A stretch of 64,000 nucleotides of DNA from Cephalotrichum gorgonifer (GCA_900312665.1 ONZQ02000007.1:637156-701155); one strand, 5' to 3'; shown: positions 1 through 14,894, counted from the first letter of the stretch. The notes: generated by a model from the sequence alone, not told the origin. Program-made: numbers and translations.

Positions 1-3000
1 CCTGCGTGTCTCGGAATGACATGTCTGATGTCTAGAATATGTACGGGTAGTAGATTAGGGCGGCATCCTCCCCATCGGCCACCTGCTTGCGCCTGCCGGG
101 ATATCCATTTTTGGGAGTCGGGATGAAGAATGGGGTAGCAAGGCGCCGGCTCTCAGGTTACCTGGCAGGTAAGACGACTCCGGGAGGGTGAGAGGAGAAG
201 AAGAAGGGACCAAAAGAGAGTCTCGTGATTCGTGATGTGTGGGCGAAGCCCCAAAGTAGCGGATAATCACGCTGTCGGGAAAGTACCTGCGTGTCCCTTC
301 TCCTCCCTCTTCCGTTCTCCTCCTCCCCCCCTTTCCAGATGTAATTCGTAATACGCCTAGGACCGTCGGGTAGCGGCCCCCTCCCTATACAACAACTTGA
401 CGTATCCATGATGGCGGGATATAGATGGGCGTTCTATCTTGGGACGGCTGTACGACGGGGCGAGGCGGCCCCCCCAAAAATCATAAGACGGTCCCCCGTA
501 AGAAGGAAGTATTCTCCAGTATCCCTCCCCTCCCCCTCCACCCCCCGCCACCACTATCGATCACGCCTAGTCCAGCCAGCTAAGCCCGTAGTGAGCCCGT
601 AGTGAGCCCCGTCATCAGCGAGTGCCGAACTGAGACACGCACTAAAGAGGGATGGACTCGGGAATTGGGGGCCCCTAAAGCGTACGGATGGGGGCGCGGG
701 GCTTTTACCGGCTCGGGTCACTTGCCCGTGCGTATGCAAGGCGCCGCCATTGCCCTCCGAAGGAGAAGGTGAGCCGAAGCCTCGAGGAAGGGGATCCTCG
801 ATATGAAATTTCAGATTGGGAGGGATGTCAGGTGTGATGTGAGATACATGGTGAAGAGGGGGGAAATCTCATCTAATACGTATGAACTGTACCAATATGG
901 GCGAGGAAAGCCTCCGGTCAAGGAAGAGAGGGAGGGTGGAAGGATGAAGGCAGAGGGTGAGCGCGGGGTGGCGGGGGCGCAACACCCTCCTCCAGCTAGC
1001 CTCTCATCTGACACCGGTCCATCTACAGACGGCTGGAGAAGTGAAGGGAAGGGAAGAGTCCAGGGCCACGAGTAGCGCAGCACGCCTGTCGTTCGTGGCG
1101 GCGCCGGTAGTCTGCAGATGTCAGTGAACAGACCCCCCCTCCCCACCTTCTCCCCTCTCTTCCCCTCTTTCACCCCACACCACCCCCCTTTCCTCCGCAT
1201 AACTCCGGGCACGCCGGAGTAAAGGGATGGTTGGACAAGGGTCGGTCGTGACAGGGGGCCCATCATTCTGCAAGGGTGGGAAGGTAAGCGCGACGGAACT
1301 TCGACCGGCCGACTCCGGCCCGTCTTTTTTTTTTTTTTCCCTAGCCACCAGAAGTACCGAATCCGTAACACCTTTTGTACGTGGCTTTTTTTTTGGGATC
1401 ACCGGGGGAGGGTAGGTGATGCGTTGGTTGTTTGTTTTTGGAATTGGGAATTGACTTCCCTTGGCATTGCGGTGAATCGGGGAAGGGAAAACGGCGGGGG
1501 TAGGTAGGTAAGGCAACTCTGCTCTGCCCGACCCATGCCCGAGCGGCGGCTTATTCCTTTTTGTCTGTCTCCCTATTATTACCCTACTACCTACCCCCGC
1601 GTTCCCCCCTGCCTGCCCCCATATCGAGGCCATCGAGCGTTGGATTCTTCTCTGCGGCTGTCGTGTAAGTTTGCGACGGCCCACGCCAAGACGAGGTGTT
1701 CGTCATCACCCCTTCACGAACAGAGAAGACAAAAAAGTCCGTCATCGGTTCTTGTGGTTTAAAAGGGAAGGGATCCTCCTGGTCTCGCCCTTCCTTACCT
1801 TCCATCCCATGGGCAGATAAACGTAATGTTCCTCGTTCCTCTAGACGACGAGAAGGGAAGGGCACAGGCGAGCCCAACGGGGTCCTAGTGTTTCCCGGGG
1901 CGAGGGTCTGTGTAATTCACCTTCTGCGAAATCACGCCAACAAGACGGTTCATAAAGGGGGATAAGAGATGAAACTCTGTAAGACGTCAAAATCAAAACG
2001 AGAGGACTGGGAAGCTGAGCTATTAATGGACCACCGCACGTAAGATGGGGCGAAAGCCGCGGATCATTCTTTTCCGAGTCCGCTCCCGCCCCCCCAAAAG
2101 ATCGTCGTCTCGGGGATTTATTTTCCCTCCTAATCCAAGACACGTTCATGTTGCGCAACTTCCGATCTGGACGCACACGCGCACATTGTGCACACCTTCG
2201 AGTACGCCTGTCCAAGACACGGGCTCATCGTAGTAGGTCCAAGACAACAACAACAAACAAAAAAGACGAGGCCGTGGCCCCCTTGGGGGTTTTCTATCCG
2301 GGCCGGCCCTTTGGACTAGGCCCTGGCCTCGCGCGTCCTCGCATTTCGTGGTACGGTGTTAGCGTTATCGGGAGACCGTCATCACCCTCGAGGGTTTAAC
2401 AATCCCCGACTGAATCGACGGCGTGTTCTTGACAAATTAGATATAGATAGGGCCAGAGACAGGTGACTTTCTCCAGGCCAGCTGTCCCAAAATCACCAGC
2501 CTGTCTCCCAAATAGCTGTCTAAGACAGTGAGTATCCCCCCAGTCCGTATTGTCAAAACCAGCCAAGCCCGAAGCCGAACGAAGCAGAGACCCCGTGAGC
2601 AATGCGCCCCCGAGTCATCATCAGAGATAGGGCTAGACGAAAAAAAAAAAAAAGGCAGCGCAGCTACGGAAATACGACGTGTGTAGCCTACCACAGACCT
2701 CCCGACGATCGGTCTTCGTCCAACGAACGCGGCAGAAGCTCAAGGCTTAGACGACGGGGCGGGGAGAAAAAGCAAAATGACCCCACAGGATGACGGGACA
2801 GGCGTTGTCCTCCCCCCTTCCCGCCCCCGGTCGTCCCCCCGGTCGTAAAGGGAGAATTCCAAGCCAGCCAAACTCGGCGAGTGAGCTCATCACCTGTTCC
2901 ACGGGCTTGGCTCCATGTCCCCCGGAACAAGCGAGGCAAGTGCACAGCATGTAAGCGGCATACGAGTTCCTTTTATATCGGACCAGCCGTCGTCGTCTCA

Positions 3001-6000
3001 ACTCGCGCTCGGGCACATATCCTTTGTATGAGTCCTCGTACGTCATGAAGTAATAGAAAAGCAAAGGGGGTCATGCGCCAATCGCGAAGATGCTTCCCGA
3101 GACTACTAGGAAACAGTGGGCAAGGATGGGTAACACGTCCAGGGGGTGGGTGGTCCCACCAGGCGGGGCTTTGGGGGGGCGTCGGTTGCAGCGCCACATC
3201 AAATAGGGAGACGAGCGTCAACCTCAGCGGCTACTCGTATCCCCTCCCTGCGTGCCTTTCCTTTGGAGTATATTGGTCGGGAGGGTGTTCGCATTTGGCC
3301 GTCCTGTCAAGCTAAGACTGGAGAGAGCTCACCCGCCCGGACACGCACAGGCAGTAATAAATAGAGCCTGTGTGGGCGCACGACCAACTTTGTCTGTCCC
3401 GACAGACCAGTACCACGAGCACGAGGTACTGTAGACCGAATGGTTAGTACAAGATGGGTGTGTACGAGTAGCCGATACACCTGTCGCCCGGAACAAAGCC
3501 TCCGGAGCAAACCAGCTCCATCACTAATAAATCGATACCACTTCAGGCTAGAACATGGCGCGGTCCCGTGCGCCGCATGCCCTTGTAAGTATGTATGTAG
3601 GACTGATGTATGGCGCATCGGTCGGAGTACTTGTAACGGGCAACGCGAGGCAAGTCATATCGGACTGCTGTCAAGTCCCGCGTGTCAGGGTATCATGGGG
3701 CTCAAGGATGGGACGAAGCAAACTTCTCGCAGTCTGGCGAGGTACTCTGCCATGAGGGTGCGTTGGCGGGGGGGACTTCCCCTTCCCATGCCGACGGACA
3801 TGGCCGACGACTGATGATTTGCCCCGCCAGAGAACCAGAAAGCATATGTAAGACACACTTTACAATGCCGTCATAAAACAGAAACCCCATAACCGGTCCT
3901 CTGGAAACTCGTCCCCTAGCCCTCCCCCTCCCGGGCTCCCGTACAAGAACCGATAGGTCGACTTACGAGCCCCAAAAACTCACCCGCCACTCGCCATCAC
4001 GAGGCGACGAAGCCGGACCTGTCCTGGGTGCATCCGTCCAGTTTTTGGTGTCGCACAGGGCTGTACTGTACGAGCGTGGGAGCATGTACCAGAGCGCTGA
4101 GGCTGGTGAGGAGCGGGAACCTCCGGTAGCGGTGATTGAGAGAAGCGCATCTCGTCACCGCTTTTGCGCCTCACGGGATCCGTGGTCGTAGGCCTGCCAT
4201 GCAGTGGCATCGCCTGCTCCGTGTGTTGGGATGGGACGGGGCGACGGGCTCACACCGCCTGGGTTGATTGATCAAGTAGTACTTCGTGCTTGGTCTTCAA
4301 CGAGGAGGGAAGCGAAGAGTGTGGTCGCATTGCCGGTCCCCCACGAATCGCCTCTTGTCTCTCGCTCATCCCGGAATCATCTCTCAGTGGACGCCGTCAC
4401 TTCTGGCTGGAGGTACTCGTAATGCAATCTGCATGCATGCAAGGGCACGCATGTACCAACGTATCCTGTCAAGAGGCTCTGTTGGCGGCTAGCTGGAGAT
4501 GGGAAAAAGGGGGGGGGGAGGAAACCAGGTAAGTGGGAAATCATGGCTGAACGTTATGCCCGACTGGGCGCTGGTGTGTGTTCTATCCTCCCTGATTTTC
4601 GGTTGCATCCTTGAACTGCAGCATCAGGTGTGTGACCAGGGGGGTAGTCGGCAAGTGGGGCTTGCAACCACCAATGGAATCCTTAGAAATACGGCCGCCA
4701 GTAGGTACCTCCCAACTGCCATCTGTCACATACAAGTACCAACCGGCAGCGGCTGTTTTCTGCTCAAATGCGCTATTATGGGGCGGCGCAGCACAGCTCG
4801 GCTGCGTCAGTTGTTGCGTCCATTCCCTTCACAGTCAACCACTGACGACCTGCTTCCCCCCATGTCATCACCACGCAGCGCAGAGGCTTGGCTTGGCATC
4901 GCTATGTACATATCCCCAGCCCCAAAACTAATAACACAACACATCGTTTTCTGTAGCTTCATTCCTTCAGACCAATCAAAACCCATAGTAACCGAGCACA
5001 TGGAGCAATAATACGCAGTTAACAAGATGGCAGGCAATGACTCCGATGGCCAGAAATGGCCGTAAAAGGAGATTAAACGCAAGATGGCAGGCAGCCTTTG
5101 TTCGGACTTGCACCTCTCCCTCCCTCTTCTCCATCGGAGACACCGAAAGGGCTGGCCTGGCCGCCATGCTCAACTCGGTGAAGAAAAGCCCTTACCGGAA
5201 TCTCCGTAGGCGCGTCTCTAAGTTACTGCTATGCGTCAGCTCAAACCCACCCCCTCCACCCTCCCCTTCCCCCCACCCTCCACCCCTCCTTACCCCCTCC
5301 CCGCTGCCGCCGCCGCCAACGGCAGGTAGAGGATGCGCGAGCGTGACGGGGGCTGGCTCCCTGCAGGAATCCCTCCCCCGACCGGCCAACGAGAAGGTGA
5401 CCTTGGAGGGAAAAAAGTAGCCACCAAGGGCGGGAAGCTCGTCGGGGAAGCTTGTCAGGGAAGCTTGTCAAAGCTGCGGCGACAGGAAAATGGGGGTCCG
5501 ATGGCGTAACGTGCGTGTGGGCTACACAGGACGTGCATGAGGCGGGAAGGAAAGAAATACAAAGAAAAAGCAATACAGAAGCAATAGCAGCAGAGTGACG
5601 AGCGCTTGTACCTTTGCAAGTAGGTAATAGCAATGGCTAAGGGGCGGGTCACTTGGGCACGTGGCGGACGGACAGAGCAACGAAGCTTTCCAATTCCTTG
5701 TATTTGCCCACCTGCCTTGGAAAGCCTCCGTTGTGCCTGCCGTTGCACCTGCCGTTTAGGCCTGAGAAGGGGCAGATCAGAGAAGGAACTGTCCAGGAGA
5801 AGGAAGGTCGACGGAAGGAAGCGGGCCTCAGCTTGAATGAGACATGAGGAGGCAAGAACCATCTATCTATTCGTAGCGGCAGGAACCATCTACTCTACTC
5901 GTAGATGGCGTATTATTTGTCCTCCTCCCTTTCATGTTCTCTCGTTGCGTTACTTATGTCCCTTACATTCACGGTCCCATCCGTCGATATCATTCTAAGT

Positions 6001-9000
6001 GGGGAGTATACACGGATGATTCAACATTGACCTTCAGTCTATAGTAGATATAAGTATCTAGCTGTGAAGGGAAGGCAGGCCCTGCGAGAGGACCGGGTGT
6101 GATACCTATCCCCTCATGCCGCAGAACCCACTCAGCTATCACACGTTTACCACTACGGTAGCTCTCTGCACCTGGCCTGCTCCTTCTCCGGCCCATGGCC
6201 CCGCAGTCTTGGGGCGGGATGAGCTTGCTCTCTGAGCAGAGTCTACAAATACTCAGTGGGAAAGCGCCCCTAAGGGTGACCCTGCTTCAGGTAACAAGAC
6301 AGAGTTCATCGATATATCGCCGTAGAGGGAACTGGTTGAGGTGGGGGTGCTGTTGTATTGCACTGCTGTCTGCCATCAGCTAGACCTCCGCAAGCGTTTC
6401 CCCAGGCTTGTACGATGAAGGGGCCTTAACCCCGAGACATGGACATACATAGGAGAACGAGAAGGGGAACAGGCCTCATGTCATTCATCCACTCTTGAAC
6501 CCCCACTTGTGGATTTGCGTATGAGTCCCCCGGAATGAAGCATCCTCTTGTGCAAGTGAGTAATAGTGTGCGGTATAAATGTCCTTGCATGCAATATCTA
6601 CCCAGGCCTTTGCTTCTTCTGTCCCATATATTGCTTTTGTCGGGCAGCCACCACCGCTCCCCGAGCATTATTAGACTTGGCTAGAACCGGAAGGAGATGG
6701 AAGACGAGGAAAAAAGAGGGCAAGGGGGGCCGCCGCTCTTAGACGACTACCTCATTGCAGGTGGGAGAGAGCCCGGCCCGCATTAGCATCGACCTAGTCA
6801 CTTCTAGAGAGCCCTGGGGCACACAGGGAGGCAAGTCGGAAGGCGCCCACAGCAAGCCACATGACGGTCCAGTCGTACTACAAGTACGTACTCGTACGAC
6901 GCCGTGCCCCTCTCGCGCCCTCCTAGCGTGCGTTACTTCGTTACTCAGCACTTACTTAGGGAAGTAGCTCTGGCCTTGGACGTTCGAAAGTATTCTCCCG
7001 CATACATGTGGCACCGGATCATGGGTTCTTGTCCCCCCTCTCCCCCTTCCCCCCTTCCTAACATACAAGTATTGGAGGTGATGACCCTTGAACGATCGCG
7101 TGGCGCGAGTGGTACAAAGCTTGAGTGCCGATGTTAGATGTGGTTCTCTTCTCGGTCTGCTATAGGATGGAATACGAAACTGGGGTCCTACCAGACTAGG
7201 TTGCGGTCAGGGTGTGTGTATTCATGAAGCGACGGTGGACAGGTGATGTAGGTCCATTACTGGGGAGATCTTTCCCCCGGCATCAACTCTCCGAAAGAAA
7301 GAATAAAAAAGTGGGAGCTATGTTCGGGATGATCGTTTTTTCTTCTCGACAAAACCTGCGAGGAATAAGGTATACAACGTAGATGGGATGGCTGGTGGCA
7401 GATTGCTGATCACTCTACCTGGTTGCATATTTACATACATGCATTGCTAGCTCCCCCCCCCTGCCATGACACGTTCCATTTTAGAGAGGAACGAAGCAAT
7501 GACTGTACGTTGTATCCTTGTCTATCTGCCACGCCTCCCGAGACCGATACAAGTGTAAGTGAGTATGAGTCCTTCGTCACGAGGTGTTGGGCTTCTCTTG
7601 CTGCGACTAGCCGGGGGTAGGCCTTGTCCCCGGTCACGCACGCTTACCCTTGCCGCCCGGAGAGGATGGACGCGCCCCGGCAAACAAGGGAAGATCCTGT
7701 GTCTATCCCTCCGAGATGGGCCCTATTTCCAACCCCCAAGCACAAGCAGTAATACTTGGCCCTGAAAGAAGAAGTGGGGGGGAGCAGGTAGGGAGGAGGG
7801 TATTTGGAGTGGGTCATGGTAGGGGGGAGGGGTGAGGGCCGAGGTGAGTGGTGGCAAAACGTGATGGGATCCGCAGAGGGCAAGATAGAGGAAACGAAGC
7901 CGCCCAGACAGGGATGGAGAGGGAATTAACGAGTACGAGTAGGATTCGTGCCCTGCATTCCAGGTGAGGACCCAAGGGGAGCGGGGCTGGACTGTGTTGG
8001 TGTTAGTCTACTACGCATACTTGGTATTGTCAAAATGAAATGTCTGGGATGGTGGCTGGGACCGCTTGGAGCTGGAGCTGGAGCGTGGAGAAGTCCCTGC
8101 TCGGCATTACCAGTGTGAGGGGGGTTGTCGAGTCGGCCCAACTCAGCTGCCGGGCTCCTAGGGTCGGCCTGTCATCGCCGATGCACGTACATTTGTTTCG
8201 GGGTAGGGAAATTGACGGAGGATGTACGGAGTATACGCATAATGCGGAGTACGAGGTACTCGTACGATTACCACCTAAGGTGGTGCGGTGTGGATGGGGA
8301 CCAAGGGGAATGGGACTGGACGACTGCTCGTAGTCGTAGTCGTCGTGGAATCTGAGACCTTGTTTGGCCGAGGGCCTGAGGAACGGTAGAGTCGATAACT
8401 CTACTCCGTACTCCCATCTCAAGGGCCTGGTGACATGAAAGCCCTGGGGTGGTCGTGACACGGCCAGGGGAACGGGGATGTTGGATGTCCTTGTTGCGTA
8501 TCATCCGGCTCAAATAGATTTATTCTGGCTCGTACAAGTCGGGAGTGCGCCGTACCAAGAACCTGGCCGTAGGGTAGGGTAGGGGTAGGCCGGCCACCTT
8601 TGTTAGAAACAGGGCGACATATTATACATAAAATTGAGGTGCAAGAGGGACCTCCTGCACCTGTGCTTTCCCGGGGTAATGATTCCATTTTCTCCTGCTG
8701 CGACCGCCCACGCACGACTCGCCGGTTCAGTCCTCTCACGTCACGCTGCGCGAGACTGGTGGGACAAGAATATGTGAGCAGCCCGTCCCTGTGGAGGCCT
8801 GCCACCGACGTCCGAGAGCGACTATGGATTGTATCCATAATTTATTGTCCATGGGAGGAAGTTCTAGACCGAGGCCTAGCCATAATACAAGTAAGTACTC
8901 GTCGGAAAATAGGGGCGCCACCGCAGGTTGATGATGATGCGCCGTTATTTCTGCTCCGTACCTACCCCGTAATGGTAGGGATGGAGGATGGAGGGAGGAG

Positions 9001-11230
9001 AGTATAACTCGTTGAGCGATGACGAGGCGGCGCCACGATCAATGCCCCAGCCCTGAAATATCCCGACGTGTCTGGAGTATGGATGGGGGTGGTCCCTCCC
9101 CCACCGGGGCAAGTCCGTTTACCATTCGCTGGCCGTTGGCGTTTCAGCGAGGAGGGGGGCTCCGTCGGACGGACGGGGAAGGCCCTTGCAGGGAATCACC
9201 CTTCCCCCCTGTCAGATTTGCAGAGCGGCCTGACGAGTGTGGGAACTGGGCAAGGGAGCTAGCCCTGTCTTGCGATTGGCTCGTCAAGAGCTGTCAGAAG
9301 AGGAATGGAAACTTCCTGATCAGCAGGCCAAGCCGATCGAAGGAAAGAGGAAGGGGAAGGGGGGGGGGCGACGCTTCGTCGATCAGCAAGGGTTTTTCCC
9401 GGGTACGACGCCCATTTTTAGTGCGCTTGCTCATTCTGAGGGAGCCAATCGTAACGGCGGGACAAGCGAAGGGCTTGACGGGGGGGAAGGAGCACTTGTA
9501 CATTGTACAGGTACCCAACCCCATAGAAGCATGAGTAATAAGAGGTCATGGTACAACTGGAGCTGAAGTGGGTGTGGAGTTGGGGGGGATCCCCCTACAC
9601 CGAGGCGCGCCATCCGACCCCTGTAATTTATGAAGGAGAAAATTCGAGGAAGGACGCCGCAGCGAGGTGCTTGTACGTGGTATTATGCCTCCGTTATGAC
9701 CGAAGGGATCTTCACATGGAAGTCCACGACGAAGCAATGGGCGGGTCCCCGAGCAGAGTGGGACCGAGAAGCTTGTCCATTGCATTGTGCCCCGTTAGTC
9801 GAAGGCCCGACTCCACCACCGCCCATTTGTTGGGAAAGCTTGCACGAAGTACGAGCACGCTAGAGCGTTTCTCGTGGTTGGTACTAGCGTCTGGGGATAC
9901 CTGGATCAACGAGGTGCAGGGGTAATCCATGCGGGATGGGGGGACCTTCGCCGAGCGGCGCAGTGGCTGGTGCACAGGCGCCTCGTCGTTGGCAGGCTCC
10001 AGTAAGTGCACTCGGACTTGTACTTTGTAATAGCGCGCGCTGTCCCCTTCGACGCTAGCTCGTGAACCCGGGCTCACCGTTTTACGCCGGACCAGGCAGG
10101 CAGCTCCCCCGTTAATATTTCGAAGGAAGAGAGAGTAAGGGAAGAAAAAAATGCCAAGCTCGCCCTCTCCTCCACCTCCCAGCATGCATGACGTCAAAAG
10201 GGGAAAGACGATAATCCATGCAGGTGCCCTGAATTTCAATTGCTTATTACCAAGCCCGAGTATCACCTCACTCACGTTGCAACAGAGTATTATATTTCTT
10301 CATCTACCGAGGCCAGAAGGCACCTTCTGTTCTTTGTTCAAGATCAACCACGCTTGTACTCCGTACTCCGTACTCATACTCTCCTCTCAGCATGGAAGCG
10401 ACAAAAATCCCAATGCTGTGACTGGACCAGACAAAGCCCCGTTTCGGCGGGGGAAGAAAGCAGTGTCAATAGCACGTGCCCGGCCCTACGCTTGTACGGG
10501 TACTTATGCTGGTACGAGTGGAGGCGCGTGCGAAAGGAGCGGAGGTGATGGCTTGGTATAATTCTAGACCCGGGAGCACGGTTGGTCTCTCGGGTCTTCA
10601 GGTTCCGGCCGCAGGGCGGGAAGCATGTGAGGAGTGGACGGAATACTACCAGGCCGAAGGACCGGGCACGGATGTCAAGGTTAATCTGGTTCGGCTGGTG
10701 GCGGTGCAGCCTGACACACGGCGCTGGGCTGTGAATACCAATGCGCCTTCGAGTACGGAAAAAAAAAGTTATGTACGAGTACTTGTTTGTGTTGTGGGAA
10801 GATTACGGTCAAAACCACAAGAGAGGGCTTGGGGAGGCCGGATCCGGCCCGAAATGGTGGCAAACGGGATAATTTCCGTTCGTCGGCGACGAAATATCCG
10901 AGCTAGGCACAAGGCCGACGGCATACATGTGATGCGCGCCGTCATGGTTTTACCGCTCGGCCTCAGCTAACAATTACGCCGGAGCTCTCCGATATGGGGA
11001 CGGAGTACGGAGTAATACCACCTCCCAGCCTCACAGGCACGGACGGTGGATCACAAGAGTAAGGCGAAGGGGCAGGGGAACAACCCCCCTGCCTGGGCAT
11101 GTACAAAGTACTCGTACGGCACCAGCAGATATCATATTACGGGTATACCCCATAATATCGTCATCACAAGGGTCGTTCCGTCTTCCGCATCCGGCTAACT
11201 CGTAATAAGAGTTCTGTACCCTCCCTGCAT

Positions 11231-11245
11231 GGGGGGGGGGGGGGG
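11231..11245. repeat. Poly-G run (15 G)
   Basis: An uninterrupted run of 15 G flanked by CAT on the left and TCATG on the right. Similar runs occur at 41674-41686 (13 G) and 43389-43402 (14 G). Such tracts can form G-quadruplexes and are frequent sites of length error in assemblies, so the exact length is uncertain. Confidence 0.8.
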
Positions 11246-12237
11246 TCATGTTCGCTGCGCGCAACGAGGGCACGCCTACCTACCCTTCTGGGAATAGTGT
11301 TTTTCAGGTCGTTGGCTCTGACGTGGGGCTGTATTACAGCGTCGTATCTGCGCGCGGCCTGAATCCGCGATCAGAGCGAGTCTGTGCGAGAGTGGGAAAA
11401 AAAAAAGGGAAAATAATAATAAAAAAAAACAAAGAAATATACAGGGCCATAACGAATAAAAGAAGAGGAGAAAAAGGAGAAAAAAAGAGAAGAGATAGTA
11501 GTAATAAAATGATAACAAGTCACTTTGAGAGTGCCCTTTGTTCATTAGAGTTTCACCGGATTCAAACCCAGGGCCGCGCGCCCGCAGTTGATCGACGGTG
11601 CCTGCCGCAGCACGGAACAGTACCGAGAGGCTACCATTTGGCGTTCGCGTCCTCGGTGGCTTGATTCGGGCCTTGCCGCGCCTCCCTCCCACAAGTTTGG
11701 TTGTCACTATTAGACTTACCGAGGTTGGGTTAAAAAAATATTCCGTACGGATAGCATATGTAATAACGCGCCCGTTATTATAGCTGAAAGGAAGGAAAAG
11801 TGTGGACTGACTCAGGTTTTCTGGCCCCGCACCCAGGCGCGCGCGAAACGTCGGGAAACGGCCCTGCTTTGTTCCGGAGCTCAGCTTTTGCTTGACAAAT
11901 AACGTCGAGCTGTGATACTCGTATTCGCCTACCGAAGGAAGACATAAAACATAAAACATACTCGTACAAAAATAATCGTTGCAAAGTACGGAATTTGGCG
12001 CACGCCAGGTGATGGATGATGCCCCTCCTCCCCCCTTTTCGAGTCCAATTTCACCTTTATGCACCGCGAGCCGGGATCTTTTTACAAGTTTCAGGTCTCA
12101 CCAGAAAAGATACAAATGCTCGTGCATGTCGGGGGCTTGGCGTGCATATGCCAATCAAAACCATTATTCCGACCGCGATGGGTATGGCCCACCTTCATAT
12201 TCTCGGTCCCAGTCCATGACTACATTAGTATACGAGT

Positions 12238-12263
12238 AGGAGGAAGGAAGGAAGGAAGGAAGG
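12238..12263. repeat. (GGAA)n microsatellite
   Basis: About six tandem copies of the tetranucleotide GGAA in the gene desert. No gene overlaps it. Confidence 0.85.
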
Positions 12264-12387
12264 ACCTACATTAGTAGTGTACTGCCTAAGGAGTACGACC
12301 TGTCATGTGGCGGCCCGCGCCACATTGTCGATCTTTTCGACGCAAGGGACCGCCGCCACTTCACTTCCCCTCCGTGCCTCAAAGGCA

Positions 12388-12420
12388 GAGAGCGAGAGAG
12401 AGAGAGAGTGTGTGTGTATG
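12388..12420. repeat. Compound (GA)n-(GT)n microsatellite
   Basis: A run of GA dinucleotides passes directly into a run of GT dinucleotides. The same compound GA-to-GT arrangement recurs near 43.1 kb. Confidence 0.85.
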
Positions 12421-14894
12421 TCTGTGCTACAGTCCGATGCTGCCTTGGAGACAACAATAGGAATAACTTGCGAGAAGGGAGACGGACCCGAGCGTCTGTG
12501 TCCGTGTCCGTGCGGCGGGCGGGCGGGGAGTTGACGGGAAACCCACAAAAACATATAATAGCGTATAATAATACTCCGTGTCAAATATGCATTTGTACAT
12601 ACGACCTGGCGTTAATCGGCAAGGGGGGGCGATGGCAAATGGGTCGTGCGCAGATGATCGACGGGATCCATTTTTGCTTTTCTGTTTCGGAAGGACCCCC
12701 GAAGGGGCCTAGAAGGAACCCTCAACGGATCGTCATTGCGGGGGGGAAGGAGCCAGGGCGAGCGACGTAGTTCGTGCAAGGTAGATCTAGGGACCGGGCA
12801 GCGGAAGAAAATCACAAACACGGACGCACCCCACGCGTCGCATGGGGTTGGTAGCTCCGGCGATCGCTCCCTTTATTAGACAGGTTTCCTTTTTCTGTTG
12901 CTGTTCTTATGAAGGACCGGATCGGAACCCGGGTATCGGATATTAGATGTTGGAAACAAACGCCAGGGCCGGTGCTCAAATCTCCCTAGCATGGAGGAGG
13001 AAGAGGTCTCCAGAGGTCACGGGAGCGTCTTCTTTGGAGGTCAGGGGTTTATCGGTATTCGTTGTATCCGAAAACATCACGATGACGACACCCCTCCCCG
13101 ACCCTGGGGTCCATGATCTCTGTCTTTTCGTACCAGTTCGCACAAGTAATACAAGTTACTCGGCTAACAACGTCAGAATCAGTTGGTATCAGAGCGGAAC
13201 GAACCATGACTGGCCAGCGGCTTGGCCGTCGACGTGCCATTCCCTCCGAGCTAGCAGGGGGGCCACTCATTTCTTGAACGGCGCCATCTACGAGCACGCA
13301 GACCGCCACCCCGAATTCTCAGCGCTAATAACGCGTCAAGGGCCCAGTAATACGGAGTGAGGGGAGAGGCAGGGAGAGAGAGAGGCATGGCGGTGTCGTC
13401 ATCGCCACAGTTGGGGGGTCCCCTCTTTCCCACGTTTTTTTCCCGCTCCCCAAGGCGGCCTCGTTCCGATGGAATGGCACCTCGCACTAAGTGGACCCTC
13501 CACTCTTCTTCCAGCGAGATATTCCCCTTTTGGGCCATTAGCTGCCCCGTTCTCTCGTTCCCACGCTGCAGTTTGGGATTGGATTGGCTTACCGCTTCAG
13601 GCTAGCCCCGAACGCACCATCAAGCAAAATCCTTAGCGGAGGCGGTGGCTCGTCCCAGTAGTAGTAGGAGTATGAGTATGTTACAGCGGTATTATCCGGT
13701 AGCTTGCCTTGGATCCGACTGGCCCCATCCAAGCGATGTGAGGTACCACCACCACAACAACCCCACGTTAATCGTGGTGGTCCGGGCGAGGGAAGTGTTC
13801 TTCGATCCCTTTCTAGGTTGGGTGGAACCGAGCCCTGACGGTGATCGGAGATGAGCCTGCTTTGGAATGCATGTAAACACCAGTATTCCGTATGGGCACG
13901 CACGCAGTGCGTGTGACTTATTCGTACGGATGCAGGTAGTTTCCCTCGATAGAGACTATTACTAGTACCCACATCCACGTACAAACATCCTCATACAGGG
14001 CAGGTACTATTGCCACTATTCTATCCCTTGCTGCTACGGCGTACCATTTAGTGCCGTACTCTTAACAAGCGCCTGTTACTTATAGTATGCCAGTACTCGC
14101 ACAACCTGTACTTACAAGTATAGGTGCGTCTACGGCGACCACTCGGAAGAGTACGAGTATGCACGGGGTCTGGGACGCGGGCGCTCTCCAACGTCCAAAC
14201 CCATCCTCAAGTCCTAATGCACTGGTACAAGGGTCCATCGCCTCCCCCTGCGCAAGATCCGGCACCCGTAAGAATTGACCTCCACTTCAGGAACGGAACC
14301 GGGGCAGGCTGGTATTCGGTTGTGACGCAACGGCACAAGGCCCAGGGCCCCGGCCGGCATCTATCACATCTCACCTTCTCCAGAGAGGGGGTCCATGCTC
14401 ACGGTTGGCGAACTCCAGCCTCGCGACCCTTGACCGCACAAAATATGAAAGCAATATTGCGCCTACGACGTAAACCGAGCTGTAACACTCGACATACGGC
14501 TGGTCATGTTCCCGTGGGGCAGGACAGGCGGCAAGGACGAGCATAGGCCTTGTACGCCTGCTCGTACGAGTAGGCATTTGAGGAGGGGGGCGTGTGAGAG
14601 AAAGGATGATCTGCAATCTACAGCTACGTTGTGCTGCAGAGCATGGCTAGGTTGGCCGGCAGCCCCATTTATATCCTTGTTTGTTGTAAGATCCTTGCTT
14701 GCATGGGAGTAGTACTCGTCCTCGCAGGTAATCTCCATGTTCCTCCGGCGGGTTCACGATGGGGGATTTCCATCTTCTAAGATGAGACCGGACTACTAGT
14801 GCCGTCTCTGAGCAACCTGCCTGATGGTGTTCCCATGGATGGACATCTGCCGGCGTGTATCGGACAGGTTCTGGCCCCACTCCGTCTCTCTTCT

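Larger units (their letters stand above)
1..14894. other. Gene desert, left part
   Basis: No gene is supported here on either strand. All open frames are short, have unbiased composition, and show no recognisable domain or plausible splice chain. The region is not AT-rich, so it does not look like RIP-degraded transposon DNA. What is visible is many microsatellites, long G or C homopolymers, and scattered palindromic motifs of the TACNNGTA and TACGGAGTA type. One tRNA-like polymerase III element is possible near 11.6 kb (see findings). Fast-diverging lineage-specific genes or non-coding RNAs could be hidden here, because sequence reading alone cannot exclude them. Confidence 0.6.

Noticed and set aside
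11276..12064. 262-codon minus-strand open frame
   Set aside because: Contains a T-rich tract translated as Phe/Leu/Tyr runs and the tRNA-like element; no family resemblance.
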